Source: Chaetoderma sp. LZ-2023a
Lineage: Eukaryota; Mollusca; Caudofoveata; Chaetodermatida; Chaetodermatidae
Reading direction: 5' to 3'
DNA: 64,000 nucleotides
Assembly: GCA_034401795.1 (NCBI GenBank)
Contig: CM067360.1
Location: forward strand, 49,004,573-49,068,572
Shown here one piece after another: positions 48,636 through 58,740 of the stretch (the stretch's first letter is position 1; each line of letters starts with the position of its first letter). The notes under the pieces are model-generated. The model saw only the letters and a list, made by a program, of their open reading frames with translations. It was not told the origin of the DNA and ran no database searches. The position numbers and the translations under genes were made by a program.

Positions 48636-49460
48636 CTGGAACTACTATAGAATTTTCCTGAATCAACATCATAGTTCAGGAATCATTCAGTCTCCAATTT
48701 GAACATTTGTGACCTTCGTCTCTGGTTGGGTTAGAAGCTCAGTCAGCGGAATGTTCGCCGAATATTTAGTTCAATAACTATTATCATTAATTTGCTCAAG
48801 TACAAGATTGTATCGCGTTCTACATAATAAATGTGTAAACTACTCCGCAAGGAGGTTCGTCTAAAGGAAACTAGTTCCGAGAGACGGGATCTACTCAAGA
48901 CAAGACAAGAGAATTTGAACAGAGGCAAATTTATGTATTTTTATGAGAAATAAAATTGTATTGACTATGCTAATCTGACACTTTATTTGATATGTATTAG
49001 AATTATTATAGGCATTCTACTGCTATTCTAACTACGGAACAGCCTTGCCAAGATTCTATAATCTTGTTAATCGGCAGGTTTCGCCAGGCTACTACTTCAG
49101 GGTAATAAAATGCCATAGTTACCACTATGCGAGAATTCTGGAAGTTTGTTTGTTTATGATGCCTACAGATGTGCAATTCAACTATAAAAATATATGACGC
49201 AAATCAGAAATCATCCATTTGCTGTGTGGGAAAATCGAAATAATCTTTTCATATCTTAATATAATAAGTTCTTAATGAATGTAGCATGATTTTCGTGATA
49301 ATACATGTAAATGTATGTATTTCCGTGGTCGTTGTATGACGTTTTCTACACAGTGGATGTAAGCAATATGTATATTCTGTAACCAATTTGACTGGCAGCA
49401 GTAGGCTTCAGTCAAAAGTTTTCAAAATACTCAACAACAAGCTATAAATTCATTTGGTCA
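48636..49460. other. AT-rich spacer
   Basis: No gene or repeat recognised. Confidence 0.4.
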
Positions 49461-50229
49461 ATTCCATTGTGACTTATGGGACATTTGAATGACTTTTTCA
49501 AAATTGTAACCAATAATACAAAGAATTAAGATGCAATAGAGTTGTTTTCTTAATTACCCGTAAATCTGATAGCAACGTCCTGACTATAACCAAATATGAA
49601 TGTAAACTGGAATTATCTATCACCTTCTCTTGTTGACAGCATGCATAAAGAGTCTGTGACTTATAGGACTTTTGCAGACCACCATTTTATACCCTGCTCA
49701 ATCACACTGCAAATACTATCTCGGTTTGAGAGACAGCTTACATGTGACTATAATACTATTAGGAGATACTTGTAGCTTTCTAAAAAAGACCATAGAGACA
49801 TACATCCTATTTTTTTCATCATGGGAGCAGTGAATTATTCACTGTGACTTATGGGACAAGAAATTGTGACTGATGGGGGACCGTATCTAAAAAATATCTG
49901 TAGGTGTCATTCTGAGACATATTAATCTTAATAGAATAGTGGAGCCATCAAAGTATTAAGAGGCATTATATTCATTAGTAATGATCACCTTATTTTAAGC
50001 AAACACAACAACAGCTTAAAAAGTGTTTATTCTATAATAATATTCTTACTAATGCCTACACTGAAGAGTGAAAACTTATTATCATGATGCCAAAAGATTG
50101 CATATTTTTTATTTGTATTCTCAAATAATGCGTAAAAATAATAAAATGCTTAATAAATACAATGGTCACAAATTCAGCCATGTGTCAGTTTCAGGACATT
50201 TGAAATTGTGACTGATGGGACAATTATCA

Positions 50230-51042
50230 TGATTATGGTGATACTTTATACATGCCTCTGGCATTAACTAGAATGGACTCTCTTTCCATTCTGGCCTTTA
50301 TTTGCTCTGCAATATACCAAACTGTGTTTTTCTCTGGTTCAAACGCATAGGTTTTCCCAGAGCTAGATGGCTTAAGGCATCTAATTTGATGCATGTTTTC
50401 CTTTACATATATTATTAATCAATAATAACTAATGGAGTCATAATCGACAATTACCCATTGTCCCCAAGCGTACTCATTTGGTGAAGGGGTGAATCGATCT
50501 CTTCGGGAGCATGGTCATCATTTATATGTACTACATCATTCTTGTTACCTGTACATTGTGTAGGCCCACTCACAAATGAAAACATTGCCATTTTTGATGT
50601 CTCAATGGAAGAATTAGTAGCATACTTAATAATATGTGGCTCAATGGCTTCAAAATAATGAGCTGAACGGCTGCCAGATAGTGTTTTAATTTCTTTTCCA
50701 TTTGGGTTCCAAAAACCATCAAGCTCATTTTTTTTAATTCAATCTTGTCCTATATATATATTAGGACAAGATTGAATTAAAAAAAATGAGCTTGATGGTT
50801 TTTGGAACCCAAATGGAAAAGAAATATATATATACCACACTGATGTTTGGGCAGACATTGGTAGCTAGTTTGGCAAATTCAGCTGAAGATGCAATATCTA
50901 ATTTCCCACTTCTCACCTTTTCAGACACTCGTCTTTTAACAGTCCCTCCAATACCATCAATGCACCCCTTACCATAATAGGTGGCTGAAAAGTGCCACTT
51001 TGTTGGCAGACTGTTAAGGGTTTCTAAACTTGTCTTCCCCAT
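50230..51042 (-). pseudogene. Decayed relative of the 52-55 kb transposase (C-terminal part)
   Basis: Minus strand. KWHFSATYYGKGCIDGIGGT then VKRRV matches the WHFFATSHGKSVCDGIGGTV segment of the transposase at 52306. After a foldback insertion the reading resumes: DKIELKKNELDGFWNPNGKE, TLSGSRSAHYFEAIEPH, then in another frame GQWVIVDYDSI (Tudor-like start) and TVWYIAEQIKARMERES. The N-terminal and first catalytic parts are absent. Confidence 0.75.
50689..50825. repeat. Perfect inverted duplication, 64-bp arms, 9-nt spacer
   Basis: Arms 50689-50752 and 50762-50825 are exact reverse complements around an AT-only spacer. The lower-coordinate arm is the original coding sequence on the minus strand; the other arm is a foldback copy that breaks the frame. 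Confidence 0.95.
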
Positions 51043-51130
51043 TTGCGCTATTACTAAATATTTTGTGACTTATTGGACAAGACTTAAACTGGCCTGCTGA
51101 GAATATATCTACACATCAACTCATATATGG

Positions 51131-51867
51131 GTCATTCTGTGTCAAATCAGCAAATTTCCAGAAATGTCCCCACCTGACCATTTCAGAATTGCTTAATATT
51201 TTGTTTACAGCTAGCTACACATATTTTAGGTGATTATACAAAATTATAGAGTCCAGTTTTACATACTTTTCAAAATATTGCAGTTTGAGTAACATAGTGG
51301 TGGCGAAAATGTTACAGGATTTTCGCACATGTTATTTTTTCTGCAACTTTCAAGTCCTAATATCTCCCTTATTATACATGCTAGCCATCTGAAACTTCGA
51401 TCATTAATTCACTGCCACGTGTCTTACTGGAAAATGCAAAGAAATGCCAAATACCTTTATAAATCTTTATTTAATACTTTACCAAAAATGGCAAAATAAT
51501 CTTCGACATTGTGCATTTTGCAACTTTTATCTGATAATAAAACACAAACTGTCTGCAGTTAGGGCTTGCCTTTTCACATGCTTTATGTATCCATATAGAT
51601 GAACCTGCAGAGGTGTTTGTAACCTCCTACGTTTATAACTTTTAGAGATATGACTTGTTGAAAACAAGAAAATCTTCATGCATGTCAAGTTTCAGCTGCA
51701 AATATTATTAAGAGGGGCAGGTGGCACACACTATTGCTATATATCAAAAGAAAGCATATGGTCTAAGCTTTAATTTGATACCTAGAACAACTTGCCCCTA
51801 TGATTATTTCAGTGTGATATTAATTTAACAAAATAGGGCTATTTTGTCAATTCGCGATTGATTAATT
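51131..51867 (+). repeat. Left terminal inverted repeat
   Basis: Pairs with 55232-55952, with scattered substitutions (for example CTGTG/CCGTG near the tip). No gene inside. Confidence 0.9.
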
Positions 51868-52305
51868 ATGCATAACTCAGTAATTACTTCGGAAATACTT
51901 CAAAGTGGATTGAATATTCAAGAACAAATTTAAAGTAATAAGTATGTAACACTGCTTCCATATAAATCTTTAGCACTAATGTCAAAATTTTCAAAAATTT
52001 CCAATTTAAAACAAGGTTAAATTGATGCCACTTTTGTAAACAACTTTCTCAGAAGATGCTGCTGCCTTAAACATCATCATCATCTAAGGAAATTGTTTTC
52101 CAAATCTGTTAATGCCAAAAACAAGTGAATGTTAATGCTAGTGTGCTCGGGATTAAAGCTGCATTAAGGTAACTTCATTAAATTATATGTAATTGTATCT
52201 TGTATATCATTCATGTTTAGGCTTTCTCTTTCTGTTGCTAACTATGTACAAGGAGGTAGTCAGCATACTAGCATAGTACAGTTGCTTACATGTAACAGAA
52301 GTTAT

Positions 52306-54050
52306 TTACGACAGAAACTTGGTAGCAGAAAATGTTCTGAAACACTCTGTAATTTGTGTCATTGTGTCCTGATCCAACTTATACTGACGACCAGTTATTG
52401 TGGTAAGGTTTGTCACTGCACAGAGAATATGATCAATTGGAACAGCACATTCATCTCGTCTTCGTGGCCGAGACAATGATCTTGCTGGACCTTTTGGCTG
52501 CATGAAGTTAATCAGAAGATCTTGATGCTCCTCCGATATCTCTACAATGTTTCCAAGATACCAGTTCTGATCATAAACCGTGGCTACATACTGTCCTGGT
52601 TGAAAGTTTAGAGACGTTTCTGTGCCTGAGACGCTCACTTTCGTACTGGCACCGTTTTCATCAGCAGATATTCTACTAATGCGTAACTCACTAGTACTGG
52701 TGGGAATGAAGCAGTGATGGCTCCTTGTTCCAGGAATCGTACCTGCATTTGCGAAACGCTTTAGTAGACTAGGGCGATGCTGTTCCACATCAGTGAGTGA
52801 TACATAAAAGAAAGTGATACCATGAACATTAGATTGTGACCACTCATATAATTCTATCGGTGTAAGAATATGATTGTCTGTGGTGTGTTGCAGGCTGCTT
52901 CTTGCAGCAAGTCTCTTAACTGTTCCTCCAATTCCATCACAAACGCTTTTACCGTGGCTTGTTGCAAAGAAATGCCACTCAGCTGATAAACCAAAATCTT
53001 GTGAATGTAGACACAGGTTGCGGAAATTCTTATAGTTTTTATATTGTCCTCCGCATCCATCACTAAAGTACTTTACATGCTTAACATGAGGCAGCATTTC
53101 TTTAAGGTATTTTACCACAACATTAATGAACGCATACACACTTAATGTGTCATGTTGCATACAATCACTGATTACACACAGAGATAAAGGCTTACACAGC
53201 ATGCCGTCTTTGGAGTAATAAACAGCAAACGGATGCAACGTTGCTTGCTTGTTATCCCAATAAAATCCTTGAATGGAATCCTGAATTATAAAGGAGTAAT
53301 TCTCTGCACAGTCTAACAATACTAACATTGTATTATCATGTTCATGTAATGTCTCTTTGCAGCTAGAAAGGTATGCAGCTTGTGCTTTCGCAATGTAATG
53401 GTGGGTTGTCAGATTATCAAGTTGGTCACACAGCAGATTGATGAAGTCTGGCACACATTCCTGTCTAGTAACAATGGAAGTCCGATCAGTATGCCCCCAC
53501 TGTTTAAAATTAATGACATCATCTTCATCTATTTCCATTTGATTGTGGATAAGCTCTGTTATATGTGTATGCAGGGCATCTTTTCCTGGGCACTGGCTAC
53601 AGCGGTGTATCATACAGTCTCTGGAATGAATGTCACAAACAACAAGCGACATTAATGAAGTGTATTCCAGTTTTAGTTCACCAACTGCAGCTAACAAAGG
53701 TTTCACGTTTTGGTGGATCTCACAGATGCACACAGAATGGGTGCCTCTGGCCCCAACTGTTATACACCATGGTGGGCATAGTTCACAGAATTTGGAAAAC
53801 CCTATTTTGCAGGATTCATACTTTTGTTTAAATGCTACGTACAGTTCATTCAAATTTGCTAAGAGCAGGCGCTTTTGTTTGTGTATACGATTTCCATCAA
53901 TTTTTATTGAAAGGTAGTCCTTTTTTCCAGGGCACAAACGAGAGTATTCATCACTTTCATAAAACATGGTCACTTGTTTCTTGACATCTTCTGTTAATTC
54001 ATTTCCCTTCTTGGTTGAGGGTTCCGCAAGAATGCCATGGGGTTTTTTTT
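52306..54050 (-). CDS. Transposase, catalytic and C-terminal part
   Basis: Open from the A8 run at 54050 to 52306. The 555-codon part starts at a GTG (53973), but the open frame continues upstream with HGILAEPSTKKGN, a normal family segment, so the true start lies in the other ORF. Landmarks, numbered from 53973: Cys-rich region (60-130), LVLLDCAENYSF (about 219, candidate first Asp), KYFSDGCGGQYKN (301, second Asp), ATSHGKSVCDGIGG (336-348, third acidic site), GTRSHHCF, and a Tudor/SH3-like C-terminus GQYVATVYDQNWYLGNIVEI (458-505). DDE-type function is inferred. Confidence 0.85.
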
Positions 54051-54883
54051 AACTCTCTGGCTTTCCTAACCACATACTTTGTCACATTAAATTCTGTAGC
54101 AGTCTTCTCAAGTGACCAGCTTGGAGGTGCCATTGTCAGTATTTGCTTTTGTCTATTTGACACACTACATTTTTGCTTCATACATAAAATAAGTTCTTTA
54201 AGATCTGTACATTGCTGACAAACTGGTGTCTTCTTTACCAAATCATCTGGCTCTACTTTCAAATTTTTGGCAAGCTGATATTTCATGGCAGTCTCTGCTT
54301 GGGCTAGTTTGTGTTTACCATAACCAACCATATCTCTCTGGCTGACCTTTATTTTGAGGGGAGAGCATCCAACTGAGGTTATGCTGGTATTTAGTTGACT
54401 TGCATGCTTGCCATCACTCTGATTTGTGTCATATGAATCACTTTCTAAATTATCATCATCTGTAAGTTCTGCAACAGGTTTAGTATCCAATGAAAATTTT
54501 ATCATACACTTTGGACATAACTTTTGACCGGGTTTAATGTTATTCCCTGTGGTTTTATTTAGTTTCTCTGTTGCAGTGGTATTCAAGGTACGTAAGTTTC
54601 CTCTGACTGGCTGACCATGAACAGAATATGGATCACAGCACTTCTTTTCTAAGAATTCATATTTGTCTAGGTACAACCTTTTATGATGCAAGCATACTGT
54701 ACTTTGTTGAGTTACTGTCATATTCTGTGGTAAGTCACAACATTTAAACATACGGTCTTTATCTTGAAGTGATAAATCACATATTTTCACAAAGCCTGTC
54801 TTTTTGCAGTAAGTCAGTTTATGACAGTCATCTTTGCAGTTCATGCCAATAGTACAGGCAGCCATCTTAGATGCCATAGTCAC
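53999..54883 (-). CDS. Transposase, N-terminal zinc and DNA-binding part
   Basis: 294 codons with ATG at 54883. The first ~85 residues hold many Cys (C10, C16, C20, C26, C35, a CC pair and others) plus CLHHKR, a likely zinc-binding N-terminus; KLCPKCMIKF is a second pair. Near residues 253-277, PPSWSLEKTATEFNVTKY and VVRKARELKK look like a helix-turn-helix. The frame then leaves the family reading at a run of eight A (54050-54043). A shift of -1 there continues into the catalytic frame. Confidence 0.8.
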   Translation of the reverse strand: MTMASKMAACTIGMNCKDDCHKLTYCKKTGFVKICDLSLQDKDRMFKCCDLPQNMTVTQQSTVCLHHKRLYLDKYEFLEKKCCDPYSVHGQPVRGNLRTLNTTATEKLNKTTGNNIKPGQKLCPKCMIKFSLDTKPVAELTDDDNLESDSYDTNQSDGKHASQLNTSITSVGCSPLKIKVSQRDMVGYGKHKLAQAETAMKYQLAKNLKVEPDDLVKKTPVCQQCTDLKELILCMKQKCSVSNRQKQILTMAPPSWSLEKTATEFNVTKYVVRKARELKKTPWHSCGTLNQEGK

Positions 54884-55231
54884 TCAATCTGAAAAACAAA
54901 CAAGAAAATATTAATGACCAGACAGTTAATAGTTTGATTTAAATTGAGTTTCCTTGCTAAGTGGGCTGCAGGTATGAAAATATAACACTGACACAAGAAA
55001 ATTAGGTAAAATTTTATTTCTTGAGATTTTCTAGTCAGTAGATATGTACATAATTGCTAAGCTATATTATGTTCATATACACTGTGTGCGTATCTACATG
55101 TATTAAATATAAATATTAATGTAAAAATAAGATATATTAGCAACATGTCTCATTAGATATATCACCCTGTTTCTTAAACATTTTAAAGTAATATTTAAAT
55201 TTATTTTACAGAATTAAGTCTAGGATGATAA
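54884..55231. other. Transposon 5' non-coding segment
   Basis: AT-rich; lies between the transposase start and the right inverted repeat, so it probably holds the promoter. No clear TATA chosen. Confidence 0.4.
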
Positions 55232-55952
55232 CCATTCGCGAATTGACAAAATAACCCTATTAGTATCACACTGAAATAATCATAGGGGCAAGTTGTTCTA
55301 GGTATCAAATTAAAGCCTAGACCATATGCTTTCTTTTGATATATAGCAATAGTGTGTGCCACCTGTCCCTCTTAATAATATTTGCAGCTGAAACTTGACA
55401 TGCGTGAAGATTTTCTTGTTTTCAACAAGTCATATCTCTAAAAGTTATAAACTTAGGAGGTTACAAACACCTGTGCATGTTCATCTATATGGATACATAA
55501 AGCATGTGAAAAGGCAAGCCCTAACTGCAGACAGTTTGTGTTTTATTCTCAGATAAAAGTTGCAAAATGCACAATGTCGAAGATTATTTTGCCATTTTTG
55601 GTAAAGTATTAAATAAAGATTTATAAAGGTATTTGGCATTTCTTTGCATTTTCCAGTAATACACATAGCAGTGAATTAATGATAAAAATTTCAGATGGCT
55701 AGCATGTATAATAAGGGAGATATTAGGACTTGAAAGTTGCGGAAAAAATAACATGTGCGAAAACCCTGTAACATTTTCGCCACCCCTATGTTATTCAGAC
55801 TGCAATATTTTGAAAAGTATGTAAAACTGGACTCTATAATTTTGTATAATCACCTAAAATATGTGTAGGTAGCTGTAAACAAAATATTAAGCAATTCTGA
55901 GATGGTCAGGTGGGGACATTTCTGGAAATTTGCTGATTTGACACGGAATGAC
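55232..55952 (-). repeat. Right terminal inverted repeat
   Basis: Inverse copy of the left repeat. The inner limit is the ATTCGCGAATTGACAAAATA segment. Confidence 0.9.
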
Positions 55953-56576
55953 ACACCTACTATTTAATAGTATTTATTGCACAAACAACGTTGGTGGAAT
56001 TTTTAGAAAACATTTTCAGTAGAGGCTGCAACAACAACTTACCATATAGTCCGAGAGGCAATTTTCAAAAGGGGTCTAGAAGAATGGTTTCGTAGCACAC
56101 CCAGTATTCAGAAGGTTTGTCTCTATATTATGCTAGACCGATGTCTTGGGTATATTCTGAGCCGTGTTGTACAAGAAAATTGTGGTATCACTAACCCGTG
56201 AGAAGCCCATTTACAATAGGTGTTGAATGTAGCTCTCAAACAATTTTCACAATGGTAAATTTTTAACAAACTTAAGCGCATGTTATATCAATACAATCTT
56301 AACCAAAATGGAAAGGAGTGATCGTATATCGCAGATTTATACATAATCAACCTCGTTTAAGACACCCGTATGTTGCTTTGTACATATTGGGGCACTTAGG
56401 TCTTCTTGTGACTAGCAATACCTTAGCTACAACAATTCCCATGTTTTCTACATTTTTCATAATTAAACTTTTAACTGACATGCAGTGCATGTCTACACAA
56501 GCTGGCAGGACATATTTATCACGTGAGCAAATGAGAGAATGTTACTCATCCGTGTCAGAGTCATCTTCGACAATTG
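55953..56576. other. Spacer
   Basis: No recognised feature. Confidence 0.35.
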
Positions 56577-57068
56577 TATGCTGAACATTGTCACACATTT
56601 CACCTCCCATACAAAGGGTATGCTTCAGTGCAGAGTAGATTGTTAGCCTTGCATTGACAGAGATCTGTTCTTTTGCTGGCAGACTTTTGACATCTACATG
56701 ATGTGAGTTCAATTAATCCAAATGGAGCAGGATCCTTTGACATTAGAACAGGCTTGAGTAGACCATCCACTATACTCCAGCCATGTCCATTTGGAGATGG
56801 AAGATTCTGAACAGCTTGCAATGAACGTCTCCAAACAAAGAGCTTGAAAATTGGCCCTTTCGGTGTGATGCTTTAGACTATTCGATGTAGGTGGAAGATT
56901 TTCATTTCTTTGTCTCTTTTGACAAAACAGCCAATAACGGGTTTCATCAGCTGTCTTTCCCACATCCCTAGTGGTATACAACTCACAGACAAATTTCTCA
57001 CATAGAATTGCAGTATTCGGTGATAAGTCAACATGTTCGCCGAGTAGGCTAAGCTAAGCTGATGACAT
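56577..57068 (-). pseudogene. C-terminal CxC-type zinc region of the Academ-like gene
   Basis: Minus strand, frames broken near 57068 and 56830. Segments in family order: ELYTTRDVGKTADETRYWLF, LPPTSNSLKHHTERANFQAL, then NLPSPNGHGW and CRCQKSASKRTDLCQCKANN followed by LLCTEAC. The last is the Cys-rich CxC-like cluster usual at the end of this protein family. Confidence 0.75.
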
Positions 57069-58735
57069 TCAGATGACTAAGAGATTGAATGCTTTTCTCT
57101 TAGCGACTCCAAATAATGCACTAGTGCTATCACAACCTGTAAGAGAATGAAACCCAGGCAAAGACAGACAGATAGCTGGGCCCAGTACTTGAGCAACTGT
57201 ATGTATTGGTATGTATCGCAATTTGTCCTTTGTGCCCGTACGGAACCATAGTTCAGAACAGTGAAGCGAACGATACGTATATATACGAAGTACTGCCACG
57301 TCTGTATCAGGAGACTGTATAACAACACGCATGTGGTCTTTTGAAGCGTGTAGCGCGTGCAACATCATACGCGTATCTGCTTCCTCGTGATCTGATCGAA
57401 GTTCTTCCAAATACGACGAATTGTTCGCTGAAATGACAACAACATCCATTCCATCGTTAAAGCCACCAGCAAGAATGACGCAATTGTCGGCAGATAGCAT
57501 ATTTGGACCAGTATCACGCCACCGCTTGCTGAGAAATGCAACCAGGTTACTTTTGTTGCTTGGATTGCTTATGTACTTGGCCCATTGCTTTGGAACGGGA
57601 GTATTTTCTCCAGCAATCTTTACTTCCAATGCTGTTGATGACCCACGTTTTAGCCGCTCTTCCGCTTTGAGAGATTCCAGTCTATCATATCTGTCAAAAA
57701 CTATATCTACTCTGTTGCAGTCTTCTTGATTCAGTGGAACTGTAAAGATGTGCCAGTATTTATCAGCCAATTCTCCAAATGTAGACGTACCTCCAGTTTT
57801 AACCATTTGCACAATTGCCATGCCATCTACTACATAAGCTGTTGCGCCTGTCTTGTCAACAGGTGGAAGCCGTCCATCAACATTTACTTCCTTTTCTAGT
57901 TCACTTAACAAAACACTTTTCACATTCTTTCTTAGAGTCCCATCCGTATGTGACAATGATAGTGGAACAGCAGACAGTTCATACGTCATCACTAGTTTTA
58001 AATCAACATCTCTGGACCTTGCGGCAATAATTAATCGACCAAATAGTTCGCGGTCAGATCTCACATTGTGAATTTTTTCATCATTTGTTTTGAGTTTTTT
58101 CTTCTGTGCTAGGCTGGCAAATGTTTTAAGTTTTAAGTGTGGCAACGTGTCCCAAAAGCTTCTCGTGTTGGTGTCCAGCCGCTCCTGAACAAAATTTTCC
58201 ACAATCTCCTTACCAATGTCACAAGGGGAAACAAGTCTCTTGGCGATTTCACTAGGCAATACCACACCAGTTGCAATGTTTACAAGCGGAAGACACTCGC
58301 TGTCGTCGTTTTCCGCAATATTAAAGGGATTGGTCATTATATCTGATGAGAACATCGAAAGTATCTTCTGCACATCGTTTTCATCCCTGTTCATTCGATT
58401 AGTCCCCATTTCCTTATGTACTCCAAACATGTGACTATCTTGTAACCCACACATTTGCTTTGTGACCGTTGTTATGGCTGCCCTCTCGTGGCTCGTTAAA
58501 AACCACCTCTCCAGAGCTCCTGGCTTTTGTGTTATTCCAATAATACCACCTCGCTTTTTGGAATCCAAATTAATCGATTGCTCTAAGGCCATATCTGTCC
58601 ACACTTGATTGAATGGATGGTCTGAGCGACTTACAGAATGATTTCCATTCAAGAATTGTTCATGTACATGGGGATGTGTACAATGACAATGAGAGCGATG
58701 TGAGGTGTAGTATTTATTTTAAATTGTTTTTCCGC
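57069..58735 (-). pseudogene. Academ-like transposon protein with PIN/XPG-like nuclease region
   Basis: Minus strand. Open for 527 codons from an ATG at 58652, but family-like sequence (THPHVHEQFLNGNHS) begins upstream at about 58735, so the 5' part is lost. Segments: VWTDMALEQSINLDSK then GGIIGITQKPGALERWFLTS, a helical middle, SDHEEADTRMMLHALHAS (about 418), VVIQSPDTDVAVL (446) and LPGFHSLTGCDSTSALFG (about 500). The E-A-D-T, D-x-D and G-C-D spacing recalls PIN/FEN1-type nucleases, and such a nuclease plus CxC cluster is known in Academ elements; assignment from memory. It stops at 57069 where the family continues, so it is a frameshifted copy. Confidence 0.78.
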
Positions 58736-58740
58736 ACCGA

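Larger units (their letters stand above)
49468..51079. repeat. Scattered TGTGACTTATGGGACA motif family
   Basis: Copies at 49468-49483, 49655-49670 (TAGGACT variant), 49843-49858, 49865-49881 (TGACTGATGGGGGA), 50207-50222 (TGTGACTGATGGGACA) and 51064-51079 (TTATTGGACA), all on the plus strand. They bracket the decayed transposase fragment. Confidence 0.7.
51131..55952 (-). mobile_element. 4.8-kb DNA transposon with long terminal inverted repeats
   Basis: The terminal repeats 51131-51867 and 55232-55952 are near-identical in inverted orientation, starting GTCATTC(T/C)GTGTCAAATC. They enclose two minus-strand ORFs that make one transposase. No target duplication was recognised at the ends. Superfamily uncertain; Sola-like is a candidate by the SDGxxxQYKN / HGKxxxDGxGGxxK motifs, from memory. 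Confidence 0.85.
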
